From Ruminococcus sp. (GTDB taxonomy: Bacteria; Bacillota; Clostridia; Oscillospirales; Ruminococcaceae): a stretch of 63,694 nt of DNA. Each line of letters begins with the position of its first letter. Position 1 is the stretch's first letter. The position numbers and the translations under genes are program-made. The DNA is taken from positions 1-63,694 of the forward strand of contig JAFVCV010000010.1 of the NCBI GenBank assembly GCA_017478965.1, in the 5' to 3' direction. This document shows, in pieces, positions 16,987 to 26,482 of the stretch. Under the pieces are notes generated by a model that worked only from the letters and a program-made list of their open reading frames with translations, was not told the DNA's origin and searched no databases.

Positions 16987-17939
16987 TGGAAAGACAGGCA
17001 GTTCTATCTGTAAAAGGACTTAAAAAGTCCATGGGCAGGAAGGAGATACTTCACGGCATAGATATGGAGTGCTTCGGCGGAGAGGTATTCGGATTTTTAG
17101 GACCTAACGGCGCAGGCAAGACCACCACCATAAAAATAGCCGTTGGACTTCTGAGCCTTGAAACCGGTGAGGTAAAGATATGCGGCCACGATATCGCCAA
17201 GGACTTCGAGGAGGCCATGGCCTGTGTGGGGGGCATAGTTGAAAATCCGGAGATGTATAAATACATGACCGGCCGGGACAACCTGAAACAGTATGCACGC
17301 ATGAGGGGCATAACGGACCCGTCGGTCATCGACGAGGCCGTGGCTGCGGTCAAGCTCACTAACCGCATAGATGAAAAGGTCAGCAAGTATTCTCTCGGCA
17401 TGAGACAGAGACTGGGCGTGGCCCAGGCCCTTATGCACAAGCCTAGGCTGCTCATACTTGACGAGCCGACCAACGGCCTTGACCCCCAGGGCATCAAGGA
17501 GCTGAGAGACATACTCAAGCACCTTGCCCATGAGAACGGCGCCTGCGTGGTGGTATCCTCTCATCTCATGAGCGAGATGGAGCTGATGTGCGACCGGATC
17601 GGCATAATCGCCAAGGGCAGCATGATAGGCACCTACAGCATGAATGAGATAAAGAACCGTTCCGCCGGAGACCTGGAGGAGCATATCCTTGAGGTCAGCG
17701 ATCCTGTGGCAGCGGCAGCGGTCTGCGGCCTTTCACCCGACAGAGTGACCATCGGAGAGGGCGTACTCACCGTCCGCCTTGAAAAGGACGGGGGCAAAGC
17801 ACCGGTGGCAAGGCTCAACAGGACCCTGATCGAAAACGGCATAGACCTTTACTCCGTCCGCCCGAAGGAAACACAGAGCCTTGAAGATGTTTTCATAGAG
17901 CTTACAGAGGAAGAGAAGGGGGACGGTCAGATTGAATAA
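16986..17939 (+). CDS. ABC transporter ATP-binding protein (BcrA-type)
   Basis: 317-aa ATPase of the CcmA/BcrA class of ABC-2 exporters. Walker A is GPNGAGKTT (39-47), the ABC signature is YSLGMRQRLGVAQAL, Walker B is LLILDEPTNGLDP, and VVVSSHLMSEME contains the switch His. The C-terminal ~90 residues are the extra domain usual in bacitracin/lantibiotic-type or drug exporters (QSLEDVFIELT). Overlaps by one base with the upstream gene and by 8 nt with the permease gene. Substrate unknown; peptide antibiotic self-protection or lipid export are the common roles. Confidence 0.93.
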   Translation: MERQAVLSVKGLKKSMGRKEILHGIDMECFGGEVFGFLGPNGAGKTTTIKIAVGLLSLETGEVKICGHDIAKDFEEAMACVGGIVENPEMYKYMTGRDNLKQYARMRGITDPSVIDEAVAAVKLTNRIDEKVSKYSLGMRQRLGVAQALMHKPRLLILDEPTNGLDPQGIKELRDILKHLAHENGACVVVSSHLMSEMELMCDRIGIIAKGSMIGTYSMNEIKNRSAGDLEEHILEVSDPVAAAAVCGLSPDRVTIGEGVLTVRLEKDGGKAPVARLNRTLIENGIDLYSVRPKETQSLEDVFIELTEEEKGDGQIE

Positions 17940-19245
17940 GACGAGCTTTTTTACCCTGGTGAAAAACGAATACATAAAGATAGCCAAGAAACGCTCCACC
18001 AAGATAATAATGGTGCTTTTCGTGCTGATGCTCATAGCGATGCCGGGGTTTTTCAAGGTAATAAATTTGATGGAAATGTCTGAAAACGAACAGTATTCCA
18101 TGTCCGTTTCCGGTTCAGATCAGCTTACATATATGATAAGCGATCTGGACTCTGAGGACGTGTCTTATGCAGAGCTGAAAAAGGAGCTGTTCAAGTATCT
18201 TATAGATGAGGACGTAAGCTGGCAGGACTGGCGGCTCAATGCGGCGCAGGATATATATGAGAGCGACGACAAGCAGAAGATACTGACTGTGTCCATCTTC
18301 TGCCGCACCGGTGACTGGCGGGGCTACTACAGATATGCCGCTGACCATACGGATATGGAGGGCCTCAAGTGGGGCTATGAGTATATGCTCGCCCATGAGA
18401 TAACCGTTATGGACTACAGCGACCCCACCATCAGGGCGTTGGAGAGCGTCGTACAGGCAAAGAACTCTTTGCAGTTCGGTGAAGACGAGAAGGATAAGGC
18501 CGAAGAACAGATAGGCCTTTACCAGCTTGAAAACGGCACCGGCAATACCCGGGGCAAGGAGTCCTTATACGCTCTGGATCTCAGCAGCGGCAGCCTGGGT
18601 TTCTGGGATATCTATATGCTGACTCCGAAGCTCATCATGGCGGCTGGGATAGTCATGATAATCGTTGCAGGGGGCATAGTTGCCTCAGAGTTCGGCCAGG
18701 GGACCATAAAATTCCTGCTGATAAACCCTGTAAAAAGATGGAAGATACTTATGGCCAAGTACTTCACCGTTCTGAGCATGGGCCTTGGAATGGCGGTCTT
18801 TATGGAGCTTTTCACCGTGTTATCAGTGGGGGCGATGTTCGGCTTTGATCTTGATGTGCCTTACCTTACCTACAGCGGCGGGGCCGTCCATGAACTGAAT
18901 TCTTTTGTATTCGTCACAAGGGCTTACCTGCTTTCATTTGTGCAACTGGTGGTGACTGCGACCCTGGCCTTCTGCCTTTCCTCTCTGGTCCGCAGCAGTG
19001 CTCTGGCTATCGGCGTTTCTCTGGGAACATTGTTTATCGGCTCCAACGCTTCCGCTATCCTAGGCCAGCTGGGCGTTGACTGGGCAAGGTTCCTGGTGTT
19101 CTCCAATACGGACCTTCTGACCATCAGCCAGGGAGGGTCGGTCTTCCCTGAACACACACTGTTTTTCGCTCTGTGCGTCATAGCAGCCCATATGACCGTC
19201 TTTATCCTCACCGCCTACGACGCCTTTACCCGCCGTTCTGTTTAG
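17932..19245 (+). CDS. ABC-2 type transporter permease
   Basis: 437-aa membrane partner of the preceding ATPase. The first helix (IIMVLFVLMLIAMPGFFKVI) is followed by a ~170-residue extracytoplasmic loop rich in acidic residues, then five more helices, including IMAAGIVMIIVAGGIVASEF and AIGVSLGTLFIGSNASAIL. EFGQGTIKFLLINPVKRWKI is the conserved ABC-2 cytoplasmic motif. The start is TTG at 17932, inside the end of the ATPase gene, with GGGGGACGG upstream. The large loop is typical of exporters handling peptides or lipids. Confidence 0.9.
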   Translation: MNKTSFFTLVKNEYIKIAKKRSTKIIMVLFVLMLIAMPGFFKVINLMEMSENEQYSMSVSGSDQLTYMISDLDSEDVSYAELKKELFKYLIDEDVSWQDWRLNAAQDIYESDDKQKILTVSIFCRTGDWRGYYRYAADHTDMEGLKWGYEYMLAHEITVMDYSDPTIRALESVVQAKNSLQFGEDEKDKAEEQIGLYQLENGTGNTRGKESLYALDLSSGSLGFWDIYMLTPKLIMAAGIVMIIVAGGIVASEFGQGTIKFLLINPVKRWKILMAKYFTVLSMGLGMAVFMELFTVLSVGAMFGFDLDVPYLTYSGGAVHELNSFVFVTRAYLLSFVQLVVTATLAFCLSSLVRSSALAIGVSLGTLFIGSNASAILGQLGVDWARFLVFSNTDLLTISQGGSVFPEHTLFFALCVIAAHMTVFILTAYDAFTRRSV

Positions 19246-19259
19246 GCAGGAAAAAGCAT

Positions 19260-19288
19260 TTGACAAACGGGGCCGTTCCTGCTATACT
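19260..19288 (+). promoter_or_regulatory. Promoter of the LRR lipoprotein gene
   Basis: Consensus TTGACA (19260-19265), 17-bp spacer, TATACT (19283-19288); about 45 nt before the ATG. Confidence 0.85.
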
Positions 19289-19336
19289 ATATATGGTGAT
19301 ATGTATTTTCTGACCCATTGATGTGGAGGAGATAGA

Positions 19337-22015
19337 ATGAAAAGAAAGCTTGCGGCAGCGGCGGCGCTGATGATGGCAGTGACCATGAGTTTCAGCTCGT
19401 GCAGCGAGAAGGATAAAAAAAATAACAGCAGTATAGCTGAGAATATCGGCGGAGGGGACATGACCACCACCGAGGAGGAGGAGACTGTTGTCAGAAAGCC
19501 TCTGACGTCTCTGGATAAGAGCAGCCCCATACCGGAGTATTTCGGTGTGCCTGCACCCTCGCAGGAATTAGACCTTGCCAGACAGCGCCTTAACATCGGC
19601 CTGCCTGAGGGAGTGACCGCAGAGGAGCAGGAGGACAGGATAACCGTTACCGGCAAGGGCTTTGAGCTGGAGTTTTTCCCTGTTAGGACAGGGGAAGACA
19701 GCGGCTTTGAGGAAAGCACTGATTTTGGCGGCAATGCCGCTTATAGGGATACTGACAGCGCCGATACTACCGTTCTGGGCTACAGCGCAAAGGTGAAGGC
19801 CGCAAATGTGAATGAAGAGTATATCGACCCGGGTAAGGGCGTCATACCCGAGGCGGACATATATGTTGATTACGGCGAGACACCTGTGGGCAAATGGGGA
19901 GGACTCTGGATAAGGCTCACATCTGACGATCCTGACGCAGACACTAATATCTATAATCTGCTCTCGAATGACCAGGTAAGGGCTGTCCTTGGCAGCTTTG
20001 AGATAGTCTCCAACGGCGGCAGCGTTGCTGCGGCCAGCGGCGGCGTGTCCGCACAGTTCCCGGATAACTGGGACGTTGAGGGCGTTGGCAGCAGCTCTGT
20101 GTTAAGGGCCCATATCGACGAAAAAGACATGACCGGCACCCTGACTGTTTCCACGGTAAAGACCACCAATATCCAGACCTATGTCATGGCCGCATCTGAC
20201 ATAGAGCAGACCGAGCTTATCTCCAGGATATTCAGCGACAAGGAATATATAGGCTATGTGAAAAAGGCCGTTGTGGATACCAGGGAAGTTGAGGAAGAGG
20301 TGGACGACAGCAGCGCTGAGGATACTGACAGCAGCTCCCTTTCTGAGGAAACTGAGGAAAGCGGCGACTCTTCCCGGACCGAAGGCAAAAAGACCGTTAA
20401 GAAAACTGTGGAGACCTGCGAGTATATCGTGGACCTTTACGGCGTTTTCAGCGATGACCGCTGCGTGAACGTGAGCTACTGCCTGAAAGGCAAGAGCTAC
20501 GAGGAGGCCTTAGCTTTCCTTGACAGCCAGACCTTTACTGGCATAATGGATTCTCTCAGCGCAGACCCCGCAGGCTATGTGGAGACTGCAAGAAAGAACG
20601 ACGAGAGCGGATTTGAGTGCAGCCCCGGCGGCGTTATCACTGCCTATACCGGCAAGGAGACTAAGCTCACCGTTCCGGAAAGCGTGGGCAGCGTGCCTGT
20701 GGTGGCCATCGGTCCCAGAGCATTTGCGGATAATAACGACCTGACCTCGGTGGAGCTGCCTTCATCGGTGGCCTCCATTGATACAGATGCTTTCTACGGC
20801 TGCACTAACCTTGCCTCCATACGGTTCGGCGACGGGCTGATGTATATAGGTCCCATGGCTTTCGAGGGCTGCTCGTCTCTCAAAGACGTGAAGCTCCCCT
20901 CATCAGTCTGCTGTCTCAGCGCCGGGGCGTTCAGAAATGCCGGCACAGGCAGCTTTACCGCAGAAGGCCCGCTGACTCTTGACAGCAGGACCTTTGCCGA
21001 TTCAGGGTTCAGCTCCATCGAGATAGCTCCATACAGTGATGTTTCAGCCCCCTACGCTCTGGCTTATGCAGGCGCTTCCGCTATCACCATAGGCGCAGGC
21101 GCTACGGAGCTTGGCGAGGGCGGACTCAGCGGCTGCACGGCCCTTGAAACTGTTGTGCTGCCAAGGTCACTGAAAAAGCTGGGCTATTTCACCTTCGGCA
21201 ACGACGTCTCATTGAGAAGGCTCATGCTGCCTGAGGGCATAGAAGTCATTCCGGCGGACTGCTTCTCCGGGGCATCTCCCGATGTCCTTATCCTTCCGAG
21301 GAGCGTAAAGACCATCGAGGCCGGAGCCATCACCGGCGCTAATTATGTAGTCCTCCAGAACATGAAGGCTGACCTGGCCGACAGGGCCATCACTACGGAC
21401 AATCTGTATCTGAAGGGCGTTTACAACAAGAAAGGCGTACCCAAGAATTTTGAGGAGCAGAGGATCCACGACCATGTGTTCCTTGCTATGGACGCTACGA
21501 TAAAGGAAAGCGACAATTTCGACAAGTATCTTGACGAGATAGGCTTTGGCACGATCTCATGGATAGGCTCGGACCCCGCATTCATTCCCGAAGACAGCAG
21601 GGATTTCCAGGTAGGCGACAATAAGGACCTTATCGGCTACAGCGGGCTGTCAAATGAAATGTATATCCCCTTCAATATCTACGACGGCGAGTACGGCGCA
21701 CCTATCTACAGAGTGGCTGCGGAGGCTTTCGAGAACAGCAGCCTGACTGCTGTCTATATCCATTCAAATATCGACAACCTGCCTTCCAGAGTCTTCGGCG
21801 GCAGCAAGGACCTGAAAGACATCTGGTTCAGCGGCGCAGTCACCAGGCTCAGCGAGGAGTTCTTTGCAGATGACTGTCTGGCAGGTCTGCCTGACGATAT
21901 CACCGTCCATATCCCTGAGAGGCTGCCTGATGAGGATAAGGAATATGTTGAAAAGCTCCTGGTGAAGAAAGGACTTCCCAAGAGCGCTGACTTCGACTAC
22001 TATACTCTTGACTGA
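19337..22015 (+). CDS. BspA-type leucine-rich-repeat lipoprotein
   Basis: 892-aa surface protein. A signal peptide ends in the lipobox FSSC, giving a lipid-anchored Cys at residue 23. Residues 25-430 are a Ser/Asp/Glu-rich region with two similar beta-rich segments and an acidic linker near 315-350. From about residue 440 the protein shows LRR_5 (BspA/Treponema pallidum) repeats of the form VVAIGPRAFADNNDLTSVEL, FYGCTNLASIRFGDG and FEGCSSLKDVKLPSS, with a further block near the C-terminus. Such domains bind host proteins, glycans or other bacteria. GGAGGAGA (19325-19332) is the ribosome binding site. Transcribed alone or with the deformylase 24 nt downstream. Confidence 0.88.
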   Translation: MKRKLAAAAALMMAVTMSFSSCSEKDKKNNSSIAENIGGGDMTTTEEEETVVRKPLTSLDKSSPIPEYFGVPAPSQELDLARQRLNIGLPEGVTAEEQEDRITVTGKGFELEFFPVRTGEDSGFEESTDFGGNAAYRDTDSADTTVLGYSAKVKAANVNEEYIDPGKGVIPEADIYVDYGETPVGKWGGLWIRLTSDDPDADTNIYNLLSNDQVRAVLGSFEIVSNGGSVAAASGGVSAQFPDNWDVEGVGSSSVLRAHIDEKDMTGTLTVSTVKTTNIQTYVMAASDIEQTELISRIFSDKEYIGYVKKAVVDTREVEEEVDDSSAEDTDSSSLSEETEESGDSSRTEGKKTVKKTVETCEYIVDLYGVFSDDRCVNVSYCLKGKSYEEALAFLDSQTFTGIMDSLSADPAGYVETARKNDESGFECSPGGVITAYTGKETKLTVPESVGSVPVVAIGPRAFADNNDLTSVELPSSVASIDTDAFYGCTNLASIRFGDGLMYIGPMAFEGCSSLKDVKLPSSVCCLSAGAFRNAGTGSFTAEGPLTLDSRTFADSGFSSIEIAPYSDVSAPYALAYAGASAITIGAGATELGEGGLSGCTALETVVLPRSLKKLGYFTFGNDVSLRRLMLPEGIEVIPADCFSGASPDVLILPRSVKTIEAGAITGANYVVLQNMKADLADRAITTDNLYLKGVYNKKGVPKNFEEQRIHDHVFLAMDATIKESDNFDKYLDEIGFGTISWIGSDPAFIPEDSRDFQVGDNKDLIGYSGLSNEMYIPFNIYDGEYGAPIYRVAAEAFENSSLTAVYIHSNIDNLPSRVFGGSKDLKDIWFSGAVTRLSEEFFADDCLAGLPDDITVHIPERLPDEDKEYVEKLLVKKGLPKSADFDYYTLD

Positions 22016-22039
22016 GACGGGGAAGGCGAGATAGCTCAG

Positions 22040-22450
22040 ATGGTAAGAGAGATAGTCACAGATACGGAGTTTTTAAAGAAAAAGTCCCAGCCGGCAGGTA
22101 AGAAGGATACTGAGATAATAGCTGACCTCAAAGACACCCTGAAAGCCAACCGGGACCGCTGCGTGGGAATGGCGGCTAATATGATAGGCTTTTCAAAGCG
22201 CATCATCATCTTCGATTCAGGCCTTGGCCAGATCGTGATGCTAAACCCCGTCATTGTAAAGAGGTCTGGGCGGTATGAGACTGAGGAGGGCTGTCTGTCC
22301 CTGTCAGGAGTGAGAAAGACTTTCCGTTATGAGAACATCACAGTCAGATACTGCAGCGAGGACTTCACTGAAAAGACTGCCAGCTATTCTGGCTTTGTCG
22401 CACAGGTGATCCAGCACGAGTGCGATCACCTGGACGGTAAACTCATCTGA
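22040..22450 (+). CDS. Divergent peptide deformylase
   Basis: 136-aa metalloenzyme related to peptide deformylase, which removes formyl from new proteins. Motif 2 EGCLS (83-87, with Cys85) and motif 3 QHECDH (125-130, His126, Glu127, His130) supply the metal site and catalytic Glu. Motif 1 reads GMAANMIG where canonical enzymes have GxGLAAxQ: the Gln that stabilises the transition state is replaced by Met. The C-terminal helix is also shorter than in housekeeping PDF (about 150-170 aa). A second canonical def gene elsewhere in the genome is therefore likely. The Shine-Dalgarno is weak (GGGGAAGG, 22019-22026). Confidence 0.85.
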   Translation: MVREIVTDTEFLKKKSQPAGKKDTEIIADLKDTLKANRDRCVGMAANMIGFSKRIIIFDSGLGQIVMLNPVIVKRSGRYETEEGCLSLSGVRKTFRYENITVRYCSEDFTEKTASYSGFVAQVIQHECDHLDGKLI

Positions 22451-22457
22451 AATATAT

Positions 22458-22498
22458 ACACCCTCTGCGAAAAAGGATATCCGCAGAGGGTGTTTTTG
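22458..22498. terminator. Bidirectional terminator between def-like and deaminase genes
   Basis: ACACCCTCTGCG and CGCAGAGGGTGT form a 12-bp perfect stem with a 12-nt loop; TTTTTGTTTT follows on the plus strand. It lies between two convergent genes and can serve both. Confidence 0.9.
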
Positions 22499-22504
22499 TT
22501 TTAG

Positions 22505-23785
22505 TTATTCTGACTTCATCTCGGTGATGATGTCGTTGGCCCTGGCGTAAACGACCTCGGGACTTTCGCCTATGCGGAATTCTCCGTCCTTGTAAAGCAC
22601 TCTTCCGGCGCAGACCGTCATCTTCACATTCTCCTTGGAGCCGGAGAAAACGATGTTCTTGCCTATGTTGTTCAGGGGCTGCATATTGGGGCGGTTTATG
22701 TCTATGACGACCATATCTGCCTGCTTGCCTACGGCCAGCACGTCACAGTCCTCAAGGCCCATAGCCCTGGCTCCCCCAACGGTGGCGGCTTCGATCACCT
22801 TTTCCGCCGGGCAGGCCGAAGCGTCCCCAAGGAGTATCTTCTGCAATCCGGTCATAAGAAACATCTCCCTGAACATGTCAAGGCAGTTGTTGCTGGCCGG
22901 TCCGTCAGTACCGAGTGCCACATTTATGCCCCTGTTCATCATCTTCACCACCGGCGCTATGCCGCTGGCAAGCTTGACATTCGACCCCGGACAGTGAACG
23001 GCATAGACACTGCGCTTTTTAAAGATCTCAATGTCCTCATCGCTCATGTGGACACAGTGGAACCCGGCGCCGCCGTAGCTGAATATGCCCATGCTGTCAA
23101 AAAGCGCCGTCGGCGTCAGCCCGTATTTCTCCACACATTCCCTTACTTCCTTTGCAGTCTCGGAATTGTGCATAGCCACAGGGGCCTTGTATTTTTCGGC
23201 CAGTCTGCCGATAGCCTCCATCAGCTCTTTCTCTGCGGTGTATTCGGCGTGAAAGCCCAGCATAAAGCTTATGAGAGGGTGAAGGCCGTTGTATTTCAGA
23301 TACCGCTCCTCCAGCACCTTGGCATTTTCCTTACCGCCGCTTACCGCCCCGCAGAGCACGCTGCGAAAGCCGCTTTCCGTGCAGGCCTTCACGTAGCTGT
23401 CAAGCTCGAAATACATATCAAAAGCCGCCGTGCAGCCGGAGGAAAGATATTCCATTATCGCCAGCTTTGTCAGCCAGTAGACCCTTTCGCCGTTGAGCTT
23501 TGCCTCCATGGGGAAGACCTGTTTGAAGAGCCAGTCCTGCAAAGGCATATCGTCCGCATAGGACCTGAGGAAAGTCATGGCGGAATGGGTGTGGGCGTTC
23601 TTGAAGGAGGGCATGAGGATATTGCCCTTGAGGTCGTAGTCGGAATCGAACCTTACGGCCTGCAGCTCCTGCGCCGTAGGCTGCCCGATGTAGACTATCT
23701 TGTCGCCGTCTGTCCATACCTCACAGTATTCAGTTTCTATGCCCTTTGTCATTGTCAGTACCTTGGCGTTATGGTAACGTATCAT
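22505..23785 (-). CDS. mtaD: Amidohydrolase, MTA/SAH deaminase type
   Basis: 426-aa cytosolic amidohydrolase of the SsnA/MtaD group, deaminating 5'-methylthioadenosine or S-adenosylhomocysteine (or a related purine) to the inosine form. Metal ligands are visible: HTH at 65-67 in KNAHTHSAM, a later His in MLGFHAEYT, HCVHMSDEDI, and Asp in LGTDGPASNN. The C-terminal beta segment (GKQADMVVIDINRPNMQPL) is typical. It is the last gene of the plsX-rnc-proB block, 39 nt after proB. The substrate is inferred from family pattern only; guanine-type or other deaminases are possible. Confidence 0.85.
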   Translation of the reverse strand: MIRYHNAKVLTMTKGIETEYCEVWTDGDKIVYIGQPTAQELQAVRFDSDYDLKGNILMPSFKNAHTHSAMTFLRSYADDMPLQDWLFKQVFPMEAKLNGERVYWLTKLAIMEYLSSGCTAAFDMYFELDSYVKACTESGFRSVLCGAVSGGKENAKVLEERYLKYNGLHPLISFMLGFHAEYTAEKELMEAIGRLAEKYKAPVAMHNSETAKEVRECVEKYGLTPTALFDSMGIFSYGGAGFHCVHMSDEDIEIFKKRSVYAVHCPGSNVKLASGIAPVVKMMNRGINVALGTDGPASNNCLDMFREMFLMTGLQKILLGDASACPAEKVIEAATVGGARAMGLEDCDVLAVGKQADMVVIDINRPNMQPLNNIGKNIVFSGSKENVKMTVCAGRVLYKDGEFRIGESPEVVYARANDIITEMKSE

Positions 23786-23824
23786 TTTCCTTCGCTCCGT
23801 TTCTGTACAGGTATTTCCCGGCCC

Positions 23825-24622
23825 CTATCCGTTCACCTTTGCCTTGAACCTGGTGCCAAGGGCGGCTGTCTCAAAGAGCCAGTAGAGGTTGTCGGGGTTC
23901 TTTCCGTTGAGTATTATCATGTCGATGCCGTTATTTACAGCTATCTCGGCGGCATTTATCTTGGTTATCATTCCCCCGGTGCCCAGATGGGTGCCGGCGC
24001 CGCCGGCCAGCTTTCTGATGTTGTCGTCTATCTCCTCCACCACGGGTATGAGCTGAGCGTCCGGGTCCAGCCTGGGGTCGCTGTCATAAAGCCCGTCGAT
24101 ATCCGACATGATTATGAGCAGGTCAGCCTTTGCTATCGAGGCCACGGTGGCCGCCAGAGAATCGTTCTCACCCACCTCCAGCTCCAGCTCGTCGATGGCA
24201 ACGGTGTCGTTCTCGTTGACTATAGGTATCACCCCAAGGCTTATGACCCTCTCCAGAGCATTCTGCACATTCTTTCGCCTGTCCTCCAGCAGCACGAACT
24301 TGGTCAGCAGGAACTGCGCAACATTCAGGCTGTATTCTGCGAACAGCTTGTCGTAAAGATACATCAGCTCACACTGCCCCACTGCGGCGCAGGCCTGTTT
24401 GGTAGGGGTGTCCCTGGGCTTTTCCATAAACCCCATCTTCGCCATTCCCAGTCCGATGGAGCCGCTGGAGACCAGTATTATCTCATGACCGGCGTTCTGA
24501 AGGTCAGCCAGGTTCTTGACCAGTCCCTCCACACGCCTGATGTTCAGCCTGCCGGTCCTGTGAGTCAGGGTAGAGGTCCCCACCTTGACCACAACTCTTT
24601 TCTTATCTTTCAAATATGACAT
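23825..24622 (-). CDS. proB: Glutamate 5-kinase (without PUA domain)
   Basis: 265-aa amino-acid kinase that phosphorylates glutamate in the first step of proline synthesis. KRVVVKVGTSTLTHRTGRL, LVSSGSIGLGM, VNENDTVAIDE, GENDSLAATVA and DIDGLYDSDPRLDPDA match ProB. The C-terminal PUA domain of the ~365-aa enzymes is absent, as in some other bacteria. proA is not adjacent, which is unusual; it must lie elsewhere if proline is made by this route. The gene lies 37 nt downstream of rnc, on the same strand. Confidence 0.94.
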   Translation of the reverse strand: MSYLKDKKRVVVKVGTSTLTHRTGRLNIRRVEGLVKNLADLQNAGHEIILVSSGSIGLGMAKMGFMEKPRDTPTKQACAAVGQCELMYLYDKLFAEYSLNVAQFLLTKFVLLEDRRKNVQNALERVISLGVIPIVNENDTVAIDELELEVGENDSLAATVASIAKADLLIIMSDIDGLYDSDPRLDPDAQLIPVVEEIDDNIRKLAGGAGTHLGTGGMITKINAAEIAVNNGIDMIILNGKNPDNLYWLFETAALGTRFKAKVNG

Positions 24623-24659
24623 TTTTGATCCGCCTTACTAGTTATTCTTTCCGGCCCTC

Positions 24660-25358
24660 TCAGACCGTGTAGCCCATAAGCGAAAGGGCCTCCTTAGCCG
24701 CATTCTGCTCTGCATTCTTCTTGGACCTTCCCACGCCCTCACCGATGACGTTGCTGTTGAGCTTTACCTGCACAGTGAAACGCTTATCGTGGTCAGGGCC
24801 TTCCTCGCTTTTGAGAAAGTACTCCACCTTCTCCTCAGGGTTCTTCTGGATTATCTCCTGCAGCACAGTTTTGTAGTCGTGGAAGGTCACGGTATGCTCA
24901 GGGCTGATGTCCTTTGGCAGGAAGTTCATTATGTGCCTTCTTGCGCACTCTATGCCGCCGTCAAGGTAAATGGCGGCTATGACTGCCTCCATGGCGTCTG
25001 ACACTATTGAGGCCCGCTCTCTTCCCCCGGTGAGCTCTTCGCCCTTGCCGAGAAAGATATGCTTCCCCAGATCAAGTTTTTTTGAGAACTCGAACAGCGC
25101 CTTTTCGCAGACCAGCGAGGCTCTGAGCTTTGTCAGCTCCCCCTCCGGCAGGTGCTTGAAGTGCTCGAAGATATAGTCCGACACCACTATCGACAGCACA
25201 GAATCTCCCAGGAATTCAAGCCTTTCGTTGCTGTTGCGGGTCTTCTTGTTCTCGTTTGCGAAGGAGCTGTGAGAAAGGGCTTCGTAAAGCAGCCTCTCAT
25301 TCTTGAAGGTATACCCTATCTTTTCCTGGAACTCCTTCAGATTTCTGCTCTCGTCCAT
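24660..25358 (-). CDS. rnc: Ribonuclease III
   Basis: 232-aa double-strand-specific endoribonuclease for rRNA and mRNA processing. The signature NERLEFLGDS is at residues 44-53, with the metal-binding DAMEAVIAAIYLDGG further on; the C-terminal double-stranded-RNA-binding domain (KTVLQEIIQK ... EGVGRSKKNAEQNAAKEAL) is complete. One base separates its start from the plsX stop. In most Firmicutes acpP lies between plsX and rnc; here it does not. Confidence 0.96.
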   Translation of the reverse strand: MDESRNLKEFQEKIGYTFKNERLLYEALSHSSFANENKKTRNSNERLEFLGDSVLSIVVSDYIFEHFKHLPEGELTKLRASLVCEKALFEFSKKLDLGKHIFLGKGEELTGGRERASIVSDAMEAVIAAIYLDGGIECARRHIMNFLPKDISPEHTVTFHDYKTVLQEIIQKNPEEKVEYFLKSEEGPDHDKRFTVQVKLNSNVIGEGVGRSKKNAEQNAAKEALSLMGYTV

Positions 25359-25359
25359 C

Positions 25360-26370
25360 TCAATGCACCTTTTCCTGGGTCTTCATCTGCTCTAAGGCAG
25401 CGGTGATGGTGTCTATGACCTTAGTCTCCGTGAAGAGCTTGGCCTGTCTCACCGCATTGTAGAAGGCCTTTGCGTCAGAACTGCCGTGAGCCTTGATGAC
25501 CGGCTTTGCCGTACCTAAAAGCGGCGCTCCGCCGTACTCCGAGTAGTCCACCTTTTTCTTGAAATCATTTATGTCCTTCATCACCATCAGCGCTGCGACC
25601 TTGGACTTGGCGCTGCTTTTGAAGATGGCCTTCAGCTCGCCTGAGAAGAATTTCCCCATACCTTCATAGAGCTTCAGCATCAGGTTCCCGCAGAAACCGT
25701 CCGCCACGCATACGTCACAGTCCCCCAAGGGCAGCTGCCTGGCCTCGATGTTCCCCACGAAGTTCACAGGAGCGCTTTTGAGCAGCTGATAAGTCTCCTG
25801 CTCAAGCTCTCTGCCCTTTGACTCTTCTGCGCCGATGTTCGCCAAAGCCACTCTCGGCTCCTTGACATTAAGTATCTTGTTCATGTATACCGAACCCATT
25901 ATGCCGAACTGCACCAGCATCTCAGGCCGGCAGACTGCATTTGCTCCGCTGTCTAAAAGCATCGTCGGCGCACCTGCCGTAGGCAGCACCGTGGCCAGAG
26001 CAGGCCTTTTTATCCCCTTTATCCTCTTGACGACAGAGGTGGCGCCCACTACCAGCGCACCCGTAGACCCGGCGGAAACGAAAGCGTCCCCTTCGCCGTC
26101 ATAGAGCATCCTCATCCCCACAGCCATGGAGCAGTCCTTCTTGCTCTTTATGACCTCCGTAGGCTCCTCACAGATCTCTATGACCGTGGGAGCGTGTTTT
26201 ATTTTCAGTCCTCCGATATCAAGTCCGTTGTCCTTTGCACACTTTCTGATCTTCTCCTCATCGCCTACCAGGGTGATCTCCACCCCGAAGTCTCTCGCTG
26301 CGTCAACAGCACCCTTGATGACCTCCAGAGGGGCGTTGTCGCCGCCGAATGCGTCCATTACAATGTTCAT
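25360..26370 (-). CDS. plsX: Phosphate acyltransferase PlsX
   Basis: 336-aa enzyme converting acyl-ACP to acyl-phosphate for phospholipid synthesis. The protein starts with MDAFGGDNAP and shows SKKDCSMAVGMRML, SAGSTGALVVGAT and YGGAPLLGTAKPVIKAHGSS, all family hallmarks. GGAGG precedes the ATG. It leads the plsX-rnc-proB-mtaD block. No rpmF, fapR or acpP neighbour is present. Confidence 0.96.
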   Translation of the reverse strand: MNIVMDAFGGDNAPLEVIKGAVDAARDFGVEITLVGDEEKIRKCAKDNGLDIGGLKIKHAPTVIEICEEPTEVIKSKKDCSMAVGMRMLYDGEGDAFVSAGSTGALVVGATSVVKRIKGIKRPALATVLPTAGAPTMLLDSGANAVCRPEMLVQFGIMGSVYMNKILNVKEPRVALANIGAEESKGRELEQETYQLLKSAPVNFVGNIEARQLPLGDCDVCVADGFCGNLMLKLYEGMGKFFSGELKAIFKSSAKSKVAALMVMKDINDFKKKVDYSEYGGAPLLGTAKPVIKAHGSSDAKAFYNAVRQAKLFTETKVIDTITAALEQMKTQEKVH

Positions 26371-26482
26371 TTTTCAAACCTCCGTATTATGATCCCGGCC
26401 TATGGTCCGTCAGCTGTAAGAGGTAGGAAACCTGGGATATGCCAAGTTCCCTTCCTCCTGCGGCTGACCGCAGGGGGAAAAC

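Noticed and set aside
22994-24619. 541-codon frame antisense to the deaminase and proB genes
   Set aside because: Spans two clear genes on the opposite strand, crosses their boundary and resembles no family.
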